From: Streptomyces sp.
GTDB taxonomy: Bacteria; Actinomycetota; Actinomycetes; Streptomycetales; Streptomycetaceae
DNA: 64,000 nucleotides
Assembly: GCF_019510245.1 (NCBI RefSeq)
Contig: NZ_JAEKKT010000127.1
Span: forward strand, 62,001-126,000
Direction: 5' to 3'
The notes beneath the pieces were generated by a model, which ran no database searches, had not been told where the DNA came from, and worked only from the letters and a program-made list of their open reading frames with translations. The position numbers and the translations under genes are program-made. Positions 37,018 to 44,728 of the stretch are shown piece by piece (position 1 is the first letter of the stretch; each line of letters opens with the position of its first letter).

Positions 37018-38414
37018 ATGTCGGCAGACCCTGTAGCCACGAACAGCACCGGTGCCGGACACCGCCCGTACCGCGAGGTCACGGACGCCCGCGGCCGCGT
37101 CTACCGGATCGGCGAGACCGACCGGGACATCCTCGGCCACTCCCGCAACATCATGGTGTACCTCCCCTGGATCGCCATGATGGCCATCAGCGTCTTCGAG
37201 TACGCGTACGGCTCCGCGGAGGACACCCTGTCCCACGCGCACGGCTGGACGCAGTCCAACACCTTCTGGATCCTGAGCGTCTGGGTGTTCTTCCAGGCCG
37301 GCATCGCCTTCCCGGCGGGCTGGCTGCGCGAGAAGGGCATCCTCACGGCCCGCCGGGCGATGTACACCGGCTCCGTGATGTGCCTGATCGGCTTCCTGGC
37401 CCTCTCCCACATCAGCGAGATCTGGCTGGCGATCATCGGCTTCGGCGTGATCGGCGGCCTCGGCTCCGGCCTCGTCTACGCGACCTGCATCAACATGGTC
37501 GGCAAGTGGTTCCCGAACGCCGGGGCGCCCGCACGGGTTTCGTGAACGGCGGCTTCGCCTACGGCTCGCTCCCCTTCATCTTCATCTTCAACTACGCCTT
37601 CGACACGGCGAACTACCACCGAGTCCTGGACCTCATCGGCGCCTACGTGATGGTCGTGGTCCTCGTCACCGCGTTCTTCTTCAAGGACCCGCCGAAGAAC
37701 TGGTGGCCGGCCGACGTCGACCCGCTCACCCACTCGGCCGGCACCCGGACCGCCACGGCTCTCGTCAAGAACCCGCCCGCGGTACGCCAGTTCACCCCCA
37801 AGGAGGCGATCCGCACCGGCATGCTCCCCCTGATGTGGATCTCCATCGTCATGACGGCCGGCGTCTCGATCTTCGGTATCTCCTTCCAGGTGGACTTCGC
37901 GAAGGACGTCGGCTTCGGCCCCCTGGTCGCGGCCTCGTCCATGGGCGTGATGGCGGTCATCAACGGCATAGGCCGCGGGGTGGTCGGCTGGCTCTCCGAC
38001 CGCCTCGGCCGCAAGCCGACCCTCGTCTTCGTCATCGTCGTCCTCGGCCTCGCCCAGTTCGGGGTGATCTGGGCCGGTGACATCAAGAGCGAGTGGCTGT
38101 TCCTGTTCTTCGCCTTCCTCTCCGGCTTCGGCGGCGGCGCCTTCTACCCGCTCTTCGCCGCCCTCACCCCGGACTACTTCGGCGAGAACTACAACGCCAC
38201 CAACTACGGCCTCGTCTACAGCGGCAAACTCATCAGCGGCCTCTTCGGCGGCGGCCTCGGCTCCATGGTCGTCGGCGCCTGGGGCTACAACGGCGCGTAC
38301 GCCCTGGCGGGCGGGGTCTCGATGGTGGCGGCGGGGGTGGCGCTGCTGTTGCGGCAGCCGGGGCGGGGGACGAGGGCGAAGGTGGGCGTGGTACAACCAC
38401 AGACGGCGACCTGA
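37018..38414 (+). pseudogene. Second OFA-family MFS transporter, single-base frameshift
   Basis: A paralogue of the preceding transporter that would be 465 residues if intact. The first frame (ATG 37018) runs to GKWFPNAGAPARVS and stops at 37545. The rest continues in another frame from RTGFVNGGFAYG to the end at 38414. Compared with the neighbour, the loop after GKW is 29 instead of 30 bases. Adding one G next to 37515 would give GKWFPERRGARTGFV, the expected sequence. All other family features (KDPPKNWWPAD, DYFGENYNATNYGLVYS) are intact, so the lesion is recent or an assembly error. Confidence 0.88.
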
Positions 38415-38617
38415 CCGTCGGCATGCTGGGTCCCGGACCAGGGGCCGGGACTCAGCCGCTCCCGTACCAGGGACGGTCCCCTCCGCCTTCCCGGACAACA
38501 CCGTGGCCGGTCCGGAGGGCGGCGGACCAACGCACAGACTGGATCAGCGGAACCTGACCCACCAGCGAGGCCCGGGATTCTGACCTTCTGCCTGGCGACA
38601 ACGGCTGGTGGTCCGTG

Positions 38618-39472
38618 TCAGCTCCGAGGGTTGAGGGCGCGTCTGGCCGAACTGATGAGGTTGTGGGCATCAGAGCCGTAGACGGCGGACTCGCGCAGGG
38701 TGCGCCAAGTGCGCAGGTAGGTGTCGACGCTGACTTCGTCATCGATCCAGAGTTCGGCGTGCCAGTTCTCCACGATTACCTGGCGGTCGTCGTACATCCA
38801 GAAGGCGGTGGCCGGAGGGATCTTCAGCGACGCGGACAGAGGGACGATGCCCAGCTCGACGGTGTCCAGGCCGACAGCCCCTGAGAGGCGATCCAGTTGG
38901 GCGGCCAAGACCGACGGCGGACAGATCAGAGCATGGAGGGCGGACTCCCACAGGATGAGGTGAAACCGCTTCGACGAGTCGTACAGGGCTTCCTGCCGCT
39001 TCATGCGGGAGCGCACGGCCTCCTCGGTGTCGCGCGGCGACCGCTGTAGCTCCGCGTACCGGGTGAAGATTGACCGGGCGTAGTCCGGTGTCTGCAGAAT
39101 GCCGAAGATCATGGAGGACTCCCAACCCCGGAACACCGACGCGTCGGCGTGCGCGCCCAGGTGGGTGTCCTGGACCGGCTTGTGCCCGGAAGCCAGCTGC
39201 CGCCGCCACGAACGGATGTGTGACTCGAACCCTCGGAGCCTGGCCAGCAGCTCGCCATACGCACCGGGCTGGCCGCACGCCTCGGCCCACTTCCTGAGGT
39301 CGTCGGCCGTGGGAGTCTGTCTGCCGTTCTCCAGCCTGCTGACCTTCGACTTGTTCCAGCCGTACCTCCCAGCGAGCTGCTCACCGGTGAGCCGGCACCC
39401 GGGGCTGGAGAACCTGAGTTCGCGCAACCGCATGCCCAGGGCCTCACGAGCCTGCTGGTAGTCCGTGCTCAC
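38618..39472 (-). CDS. XRE-type helix-turn-helix regulator with DUF5753 domain
   Basis: A 284-residue regulator of the large streptomycete family with an N-terminal Cro/C1 helix-turn-helix (GEQLAGRYGWNKSKVSRLEN) and a C-terminal DUF5753 domain (from about residue 95; GILQTPDYARSIF, RQEALYD). Such proteins usually sit beside small partner genes and influence development or secondary metabolism. Here the partner is the DUF6879 gene 16 bp upstream on the same strand. It marks the left side of an accessory segment inside the oxalate locus. Confidence 0.9.
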   Translation of the reverse strand: MSTDYQQAREALGMRLRELRFSSPGCRLTGEQLAGRYGWNKSKVSRLENGRQTPTADDLRKWAEACGQPGAYGELLARLRGFESHIRSWRRQLASGHKPVQDTHLGAHADASVFRGWESSMIFGILQTPDYARSIFTRYAELQRSPRDTEEAVRSRMKRQEALYDSSKRFHLILWESALHALICPPSVLAAQLDRLSGAVGLDTVELGIVPLSASLKIPPATAFWMYDDRQVIVENWHAELWIDDEVSVDTYLRTWRTLRESAVYGSDAHNLISSARRALNPRS

Positions 39473-39488
39473 CGGTCAACAACCTGCC

Positions 39489-40244
39489 TTACTCCTTCGC
39501 GGTCAGCTGCGCCGCGAACTGGTCGTACGGGACGGCGAGGTGCATGGCCGCGTCCCGTGCCTGGACATACCGCAGGACCGCTGCGGGCTCGGTGATCAGC
39601 TCGACGTTCAGCAGGTTGTCGGCGGCGTCAAAGTTCAGGCGGGCAACCAGCCGCGAGTCGAACAGCCAGAAGTCCTCGGCGGGCAGGGCGAGCCGGTCGG
39701 CGTCCTGTCGCCACAGGTTGAAGATCCGCTCACCGACGGCGCTGTTACGGCGGGCGTTGTCGAGCAGGTAGAGCTGACCGGCCGTTGGCGGGCTGTCGAT
39801 GACGCGGACGCGTTCGAACCGCTTGCCCAGCGCCGTCTGTTCCCGGCGTTCGGCGCACCATGCGGCGTCGACTCCGTCCCAGTTCACAGGTTCACCACGG
39901 GTGAACTGCGCATAGGTGCCGGTGGTCTCGTCGGAGGCGTACCGGCGCCGCGTCTCCAGCCGCCAGGCCGTGTGCTTGAACTGGGTGAAGAGCCGGTCGA
40001 ACTCGTCCAGGCCGATGATGTCCGGCACCCGGGTGACCTCCTTCGGGCCGAAGTCAACGAGCAGTTCACGCGGTACGACGATGGGCACCTCGCCCTCGTT
40101 CAGGTGCCGGAGCTGGTCGATGTCGTCGGGGTCGGTGAGAGCCGGGCCGTGCACGATGACCTCACCCGAGTCGAGATCTTCATGCACGGCGGGGCACCCG
40201 TTGACGCCGCTGCCCGTGCCATTGAAGCGCAGTCGACGCGCCAT
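39489..40244 (-). CDS. DUF6879-like protein
   Basis: A 251-residue protein. The C-terminal two-thirds resemble DUF6879 (DEFDRLFTQFKHTAWRLETR, GEPVNWDG, FNLWRQDADRLALPAEDFWL). The first 70 residues (GTGSGVNGCPAVHEDLDSGE) resemble a small protein that is often encoded separately beside such genes, so this may be a fusion. The function is unknown; it always travels with XRE/DUF5753 regulators. It diverges from three small genes across a region with repeated GCAACTT elements. Confidence 0.78.
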   Translation of the reverse strand: MARRLRFNGTGSGVNGCPAVHEDLDSGEVIVHGPALTDPDDIDQLRHLNEGEVPIVVPRELLVDFGPKEVTRVPDIIGLDEFDRLFTQFKHTAWRLETRRRYASDETTGTYAQFTRGEPVNWDGVDAAWCAERREQTALGKRFERVRVIDSPPTAGQLYLLDNARRNSAVGERIFNLWRQDADRLALPAEDFWLFDSRLVARLNFDAADNLLNVELITEPAAVLRYVQARDAAMHLAVPYDQFAAQLTAKE

Positions 40245-40329
40245 GATCAGTTCCTTTCGTCAGGGGACTGAGTTACCAAGCCTCCCTGAGTCCGGCGGCT
40301 TCCCGACCGGGTTCCGTCGGCCGTTATCA

Positions 40330-40380
40330 GCAACCTTCCGCAACCCGAGGGAGTCGTCAAGCAACTTCGCGCAACTTGCG
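40330..40380. promoter_or_regulatory. Repeated GCAAC elements, candidate XRE operator array
   Basis: GCAACCTTCCGCAAC (40330-40344), GCAACTTCGC (40361-40370) and the perfect palindrome CGCAACTTGCG (40370-40380) lie in the divergent region between the DUF6879 and small genes. The spacing suggests several bound dimers. Binding by the XRE protein at 38618 is inferred. Confidence 0.5.
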
Positions 40381-40417
40381 TAGCGATCAGCGGTGGCCGG
40401 TTCCTAGCTTCGGGTTC

Positions 40418-40624
40418 ATGGCACAGAAGAAAGTGCAGGACGTCACCTACACTCAAGCGGCGGTCGAGGAAGTGAGAGCCGCCCTGGACCGCGTGGGGAT
40501 CGTGTTCCCCTCACTGAGGCTCGACCCGGCCTCACCCGGGTTGCAGCTGGTTGAGCTGGGGCGGGTGCGCGCGGACGTTGCCGTCCGCCTGGCCAGGGCA
40601 CTCCGTTCGGGGATTCGCGAGTGA
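40418..40624 (+). CDS. Small conserved streptomycete protein (unknown)
   Basis: A 68-residue protein (MAQKKVQDVTYTQAAVEEVR) with a predicted helix, the strand-like PSLRLDPASPG and a C-terminal helix. It belongs to a set of small proteins commonly found beside XRE/DUF6879 genes in Streptomyces. The ATG at 40418 is preceded by TAGCTT with a 7-base gap, so it is probably leaderless. Its stop overlaps the next start (GTGA). Function unknown. Confidence 0.7.
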   Translation: MAQKKVQDVTYTQAAVEEVRAALDRVGIVFPSLRLDPASPGLQLVELGRVRADVAVRLARALRSGIRE

Positions 40625-40863
40625 CCGCCGAGGAGGTCGAACCGCCAGCCGGCACCCTGGTCATCGACACGGCCAGAGACCAGCTCGGCTATGTCATGGG
40701 CCACGAGGGTCCGTACGTCCAGCTGCGGCCGGTGGCCGGAGGGCGTGAGTGGGACGCCGACCCCGCTCACGTCCGGCGCGCCACGGACGAAGAGCGGCTG
40801 CGCGCCGTGGCCGAACGGACCCGCGCCATGAACTCGTTCAGCAGTGGCGGGTACTTCCGGTGA
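40621..40863 (+). CDS. Small protein of unknown function
   Basis: An 80-residue protein starting at a GTG that overlaps the previous gene by 4 bp. The core (LVIDTARDQLGYVMGHEGPY, then VQLRPVAGGREWDADPAHVR) looks like a small beta-barrel fold often found with this gene set. No catalytic residues are evident. It is translationally coupled to both neighbours. Confidence 0.7.
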   Translation: MTAEEVEPPAGTLVIDTARDQLGYVMGHEGPYVQLRPVAGGREWDADPAHVRRATDEERLRAVAERTRAMNSFSSGGYFR

Positions 40864-41045
40864 CTGCACCGACCGACGACACCTCGACCATGTCCGCGGA
40901 ATGCGCCCTCGCCCATCAGCCCGGTTACGCGAAGCTGCACCAGGACTGCCGCCAGACCAGGGACGTCCCTCTCCCCCACGGCCGGGGCATCCTCCTGATA
41001 CCCCGCTGCACCTGCTCACACCACCGCTACACGCCCGGCAGGTGA
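40860..41045 (+). CDS. Small Cys/His-containing protein of unknown function
   Basis: A 61-residue protein beginning at GTG 40860 with a 4-bp overlap. It contains several Cys and His residues (AECALAH, HQDCRQ, PRCTCSHH) that could form a small zinc site. It is the third gene of the overlapping set. A weak hairpin (CCCCA/TGGGG near 41084-41106) follows. Function unknown. Confidence 0.6.
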   Translation: MTAPTDDTSTMSAECALAHQPGYAKLHQDCRQTRDVPLPHGRGILLIPRCTCSHHRYTPGR

Positions 41046-41083
41046 CGCCCCCTCACCAACGCCCTGACCAGCCGCTGAGCCTC

Positions 41084-41106
41084 ACCCCAACTCGACCGGG
41101 GTGGGG
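41084..41106. terminator. Weak hairpin after the three small genes
   Basis: CCCCA at 41084-41088 and TGGGG at 41102-41106 can pair across a 13-base loop, between the last small gene and the structured region that follows. It may separate the two transcription units. Confidence 0.3.
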
Positions 41107-41118
41107 CTTAGTTGCGTC

Positions 41119-41456
41119 TTGACCAAGATCACGCCGGTATGCGCTATGCTCGAAGTGTTCAGGGGTCGCAATGGCCTACTGATCCCCATCGAGGAAACCC
41201 GGCGCAACGCCGGTTCCTCTGCCCACGCACTCGTAGACTTGCGGGGTCTCTTTAGGGGAGACCCGATGCACGCCAAGTCTCAGCGAGAAGACGTAGGCAC
41301 ACCCGTTAACTGCCACAAGGGCTGACGGCTTCGTCAGTCACCCGAGAACATTTGCGCTTTCGTGCGTCAGCACAGGTGTCTCGGTCCGAACCGAAGGGTT
41401 CGGATCGAGGCTGCCTGCGCACCCGATCCGACCCATGACAGGGAAGGTAAGGATCG
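41119..41456 (+). ncRNA. Hairpin-rich untranslated leader or small RNA with mini-ORF
   Basis: A promoter-like pair (TTGACC at 41119, TATGCT at 41145, wide spacing) precedes a stretch with little coding bias. Hairpins are: 41191-41219 (12 bp with two bulges), 41244-41264 (GGGTCTC/GAGACCC), 41322-41337 (CTGACG/CGTCAG) and 41381-41408 (about 12 bp). The right arm of the last can instead pair with 41424-41434, forming an alternative stem of about 11 bp. The second hairpin buries the AGGGGAG in front of a 19-codon ORF (41266-41325). The layout resembles an attenuator or regulated leader for the membrane gene at 41457. No known riboswitch class was recognised. Confidence 0.4.
41266..41325 (+). CDS. 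19-residue leader-peptide candidate
   Basis: ATG at 41266 lies 5 bases after a hairpin whose right arm contains AGGGGAG, a good ribosome site. It encodes MHAKSQREDVGTPVNCHKG and stops inside a second hairpin (CTGACG-gctt-CGTCAG). The peptide has no obvious run of a single amino acid. Translation is a guess from the ribosome site and the flanking structures. Confidence 0.3.
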   Translation: MHAKSQREDVGTPVNCHKG

Positions 41457-41705
41457 GTGGACGGCACCGCCATCACCATCATCATTCTCGCCATCGCTGG
41501 CGTGGTCACCGTGCTGATCTACGTCCTGAAGGGCGTGCTCGATCAGCTCCCCGACCTCTTCGAGTCCGCACGTCGGGCGCGGGAGGCATGGGAACAGCTG
41601 ACCAAGAAGAACGACCAGGTCCCACAGCCGGACGAGACCGAGGAGCAGCCGCCCCCGGTGACCGTCCCCCCGGCGGATGATCAGGAGCCGCCCGCTGCCG
41701 CATAG
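41457..41705 (+). CDS. Small single-span membrane protein with acidic/proline tail
   Basis: An 82-residue protein starting at GTG 41457 with GGAAGGTAAGGA upstream. Residues 5-27 form one hydrophobic span (ITIIILAIAGVVTVLIYVL). A charged amphipathic helix (ESARRAREAWEQLTKK) follows, then a Pro/Glu-rich tail. It probably sits in the cytoplasmic membrane with the tail inside. Function unknown. The structured leader upstream suggests regulated expression. Confidence 0.6.
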   Translation: MDGTAITIIILAIAGVVTVLIYVLKGVLDQLPDLFESARRAREAWEQLTKKNDQVPQPDETEEQPPPVTVPPADDQEPPAAA

Positions 41706-41745
41706 CCCGTGCGGGGCCTCCCGCCTCAACGGGCGGGAGACCTCG

Positions 41746-42333
41746 TCACAGGGCGTCGATCACAAGGCGCAGGAACGCGTTCAGCCACGTCTTTGACGGG
41801 ACGTCGTGCATGTCGATCAGGTCTGCCGACTTCCGGATGTGACGGTGCAGGGCGTCGTGACCCTGCGCCTTGAAATCCTTCAACAATCGCAGGTAGTCCT
41901 TGTCGGTCTTCGTCCACTCCTGCGGCGGATTACTGGCGACCTGCTCGAAGGTCTTCTGACCGAACGCGGGCGCCGTGTGGTCGAGGATCGCCCGGATCAG
42001 CGCGTGGCAGGCGTACGGGTTGTCGAGCGCGAAGTTGCTGTTTAGCTCACGCGCGAGCTGGACCAGCTTGGTCACGTCCCACTGGGAGCTGGCGTTCTTG
42101 TCCTCCAACTCCTTGATCAACGCATCCTTGACGTAGACCGGCGTTGGGGGTTGCGGATCAGAGACGGGCTGAGCCTCTGGGGCAGAGTTACCCGTGACCG
42201 AGGTGGGCAGCGGGCGAACAATACGTGGTTGAGAAAAGATACGGCTGGGAACCTGCAGCGGCTCGACATCAGTCCTCGCCGGTTGCAACATTAGCGTATT
42301 CAGCAGGCCTACATACGACTTCACATCGTGCAA
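41746..42333 (-). CDS. Unknown protein, probable C-terminal half of a split gene
   Basis: A 195-residue frame that begins at a TTG (42333) overlapping the end of the upstream frame by 13 bp, without a ribosome site. After a proline-rich linker it has a compact helical domain (LVQLARELNSNFALDNPYAC, then HALIRAILDHTAPAFG, DALHRHIRK) of a kind seen at the C-terminus of some putative defence proteins. I do not recognise the family. It may be a separate overlapping gene or the continuation of the upstream frame after a single-base deletion. Confidence 0.5.
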   Translation of the reverse strand: MHDVKSYVGLLNTLMLQPARTDVEPLQVPSRIFSQPRIVRPLPTSVTGNSAPEAQPVSDPQPPTPVYVKDALIKELEDKNASSQWDVTKLVQLARELNSNFALDNPYACHALIRAILDHTAPAFGQKTFEQVASNPPQEWTKTDKDYLRLLKDFKAQGHDALHRHIRKSADLIDMHDVPSKTWLNAFLRLVIDAL

Positions 42334-42887
42334 CCGGCGTAACGGTAGATGTCACGGCTCAGTTCTCGAATCCACTCGCCATCCTCGTTCCACTTCGAGC
42401 CGCCCCACGTGGGGGGCTCATGGTTCAGGATCTCGGGCAAACGAACCATGAAATTGCCACTGACCCCAGGCAGCTCCTGCCTGATCCTCTTGGCCGTGTA
42501 GGTGGCCCGTACGACCTTGTCTGGCTCCAGACGCACCCCGCGGTGGAACTCGACCAGTTTCCGAAGGACAGCGAGAAACGGGTCCGCCATCGCGGGTAGG
42601 AGAACTGGAAGATGAAGCGCAGCTGCGACAGTCAGCGTCGGCTTCTCTTCGTCCTGGATATGGCCGACGCTGGGGTACCAGGCCAGACCATAGGACACCC
42701 CCATACCTGGCGGGGGTCCCACCCGAGGTAGGGACCGGATCAGCTCGTCGGCGTCCAGACCATCGCGACTGAGCTTCTCCCGGACGTAGTGCCACACTGG
42801 CCACTCCCTCGTCCGAGTAAAGGGTTCCACCATCGTGGCGAGCAGTCTGGACTGGTGGGGGTTGAGTGGGGCAAGCAAATTGGTCAA
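42321..42887 (-). CDS. Unknown protein, probable N-terminal half of a split gene
   Basis: A 188-residue frame starting at TTG 42887. The sequence looks like a real folded domain (LNPHQSRLLATMVEPFTRTR, then WPVWHYVREKLSRDGLDADE and PGMGVSYGLAWYPSVGHI). It ends abruptly at IYRYAGCTM where the next frame begins. Joined by one added base, the two would give a protein of about 380 residues. No motif gives a function. A perfect 13-bp palindrome lies 51 bp upstream. A role in phage or stress response is only a possibility from the accessory setting. Confidence 0.5.
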   Translation of the reverse strand: MTNLLAPLNPHQSRLLATMVEPFTRTREWPVWHYVREKLSRDGLDADELIRSLPRVGPPPGMGVSYGLAWYPSVGHIQDEEKPTLTVAAALHLPVLLPAMADPFLAVLRKLVEFHRGVRLEPDKVVRATYTAKRIRQELPGVSGNFMVRLPEILNHEPPTWGGSKWNEDGEWIRELSRDIYRYAGCTM

Positions 42888-42937
42888 CGGTCATCCGATC
42901 ACAAGTGCCACGAAGGTGACGAACATCGTACTGACGG

Positions 42938-42950
42938 CGACTGACAGTCG
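42938..42950. promoter_or_regulatory. Perfect 13-bp palindrome upstream of the unknown two-part gene
   Basis: CGACTGACAGTCG is symmetric apart from its central base and lies 51 bp upstream of the TTG at 42887. Placement and shape suit an operator. No regulator is assigned. Confidence 0.35.
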
Positions 42951-43036
42951 GCCCCGGCTTTTCGGGCTGCTCCGGGCTCCGACGGACCCCAGGAGAGCCT
43001 GAGAGCGCCTGGGCCCCTCGGGGCGGCTAGGCACGC

Positions 43037-43068
43037 GTGAACCCCGGGGAGGGTCCTCCGGGGCTCAC
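43037..43068. terminator. Imperfect GC hairpin in the gap before the VOC gene
   Basis: GTGAaCCCCGG pairs with CCGGGGcTCAC around a small central stem, with one mismatch. It lies in the 329-bp gap 42888-43216, which otherwise holds a palindrome at 42938 and a short tandem CAGGCGGC repeat near 43078 but no gene. It could be a terminator or a boundary scar of the accessory segment. Confidence 0.35.
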
Positions 43069-43216
43069 AGGGGGTCAGGCGGCCAGGCGGCCAGGCTGAT
43101 CGTGAAGGGGATCGAGGAAGAAGCGGTACCCCCCGCAATAGGACCGGGCAGGCCAATGACCAGCGGCTCGTCGGTCTGTTCAACGCGGGATGCGCAGCGC
43201 CGCGGCAGCGTCGACC

Positions 43217-43696
43217 ATGCGATCCCGAACAACCGCCATGTGGTGGGGAACCGCCATCGAGGCACCGGACCCCGCGCTCCTGGCCCGCTTCTACGCGGGG
43301 CTGCTGGAGTGGCCGATCGCGCACGAGGAGCTGGGGACTGCTGTCGTCGCCCCGCCCCAGGGGGCCGTGTACCTCGTCTTCCAGGAGGCCGCCGGATATC
43401 GGCCGCCCACCTGGCCGCCGGTCGACGGTGAGCAGCGCACGATGATGCACCTCGACTTCCAGGTGGCCGGCCTGGACGCCACGGTGGCCGAGGTCGTCGG
43501 CCTGGGGGCGGTACTCGCGCCGGATCAGCCGCAGGACAACGTGCGCGTGCTGTTCGATCCCACCGGTCATCCCTTCTGCCTGTGCCGGGACGACGGGCAG
43601 GCGCGGGATGCGCGAAATTCGTACGCGTGGACCGAGCAGGGTCCCGTAGATTCCCGTCGGAGGCCCGCCCGAGGTGCTCCGCATTTGGGGGCATCC
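43217..43696 (+). CDS. VOC-family domain, open frame continues into the next gene
   Basis: A glyoxalase-fold domain: TAIEAPDPALLARFYAGLLE at the start, MMHLDFQVAGLDATVAEVVG in the middle and VLFDPTGHPFCLC at its end, which is where such proteins normally stop. Here no stop codon occurs. The frame passes through about 35 residues of composition typical of non-coding DNA and joins the next gene in frame. The given start is an ATG at 43217; ATGs at 43190 and 43238 are also possible. It is either a read-through fusion or a VOC gene that lost its stop. Confidence 0.65.
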
Positions 43697-44686
43697 ATGA
43701 CCGTCGAGTCGATACCGGTGAAGTCGGCGCCAAGGTCGCTGGCGTGGGACGGTGACGAACTGGTCTCCGCAACCGGGGGTGGGCGGCGCTGGGGCCCCGA
43801 CGGGGTGGAGCGGACGGCGCCCTTCGCGTGGAGCTTTCCGTTCGACGCCGGGACCGCCTCGGCCTCGGGGCGTTACTCCGCGGTGTACCAGGAGCGTGGT
43901 ACCAAGGCGGTGCTGCTCGGAGGCGAACGGACCGTGCGGGAGCTGAACCGCAGCTACTACCACGCGCCGAACTACGACTACCCGCTCGCCCTGGGCGCGT
44001 TGGGCGACGGACGTGAGGTCGTCGTGCACTGCCCCGACGAATACAACGTCCTCCAGATCGAGGATGCGGCGAGCGGCGAGCGGCTGACCGCCGGCGGGCG
44101 TGAGCCGGAGGACGTCTTCCACTCCAGGCTGAGCCTGAGCCCGGACGGCCGCTACCTGCTCTCGGTCGGCTGGGTCTGGCAGCCCTTCGGGATGGCCCTG
44201 GTCTACGACACCGCGCTCGCGCTCAGCGACCCCGGCACCCTGGACGGCGAGGGTCTGTTGCCGATATCGGCGGTCATGAGCGCCGAGGTGACGGCAGGCT
44301 GCTGGCTCGACACCGACCGGCTGGTCCTGGCGACGGGGGCCGAGGAGTGGGACGAGGAGGAGGCCGCCGGGCTGCCCCCGCGCCACCTCGGGGTGTGGTC
44401 GGTGTCAGAGGGCCGCTGGCTCCACCGCAGCCCCGTCGCCGATGTCGACCCGGGTGTCCTGCTGCTGCCCCGTGGCGACCAGGTGATCTCGTTCCTGGGC
44501 CACCCGCGGCTGCTCGACCCGGCCACCGGGCGGATCGTCGCGGAGTGGCCCGAGGTCGCCGTGCCCGTCAAGCCGACCTGCTTCGGCTACCGGCGCGTTC
44601 CCACCCCCGTCGCCGCCCTCCACCCCGACGGCACCCGGCTGGCCGTCGCGACGGCGGAGAGCATCGCTCTCATCACGCTGCCGTGA
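43697..44686 (+). CDS. WD40/beta-propeller-like protein of unknown function
   Basis: A 329-residue protein with its own ATG at 43697 after GGGGGCATCC. It shows repeated propeller-like blades (SASGRYSAVYQERG, LSPDGRYLLSVGWVWQPFGM, LHPDGTRLAVATAESIALI). It has no signal peptide or membrane segment and is likely cytoplasmic. The upstream VOC frame reads straight into it without a stop, so a 490-residue fusion is possible. Function unknown. It converges with the GntR gene, 42 bp apart. Confidence 0.72.
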   Translation: MTVESIPVKSAPRSLAWDGDELVSATGGGRRWGPDGVERTAPFAWSFPFDAGTASASGRYSAVYQERGTKAVLLGGERTVRELNRSYYHAPNYDYPLALGALGDGREVVVHCPDEYNVLQIEDAASGERLTAGGREPEDVFHSRLSLSPDGRYLLSVGWVWQPFGMALVYDTALALSDPGTLDGEGLLPISAVMSAEVTAGCWLDTDRLVLATGAEEWDEEEAAGLPPRHLGVWSVSEGRWLHRSPVADVDPGVLLLPRGDQVISFLGHPRLLDPATGRIVAEWPEVAVPVKPTCFGYRRVPTPVAALHPDGTRLAVATAESIALITLP

Positions 44687-44728
44687 ACCGCCCGGCCGGG
44701 GCAGACGCGCTCCGCACCGTCACCCGGC

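Noticed and set aside
41101..41325. A 74-codon protein covering the structured region
   Set aside because: Codon usage is unlike its neighbours, there is no ribosome site at its start, and the DNA is dominated by hairpins. A non-coding leader fits better.
42888..43216. An attachment site or IS end bounding the accessory segment
   Set aside because: A hairpin and a short tandem repeat are present, but no direct repeat with the other side near 38.4-38.6 kb was found by eye, and there is no transposase or integrase.
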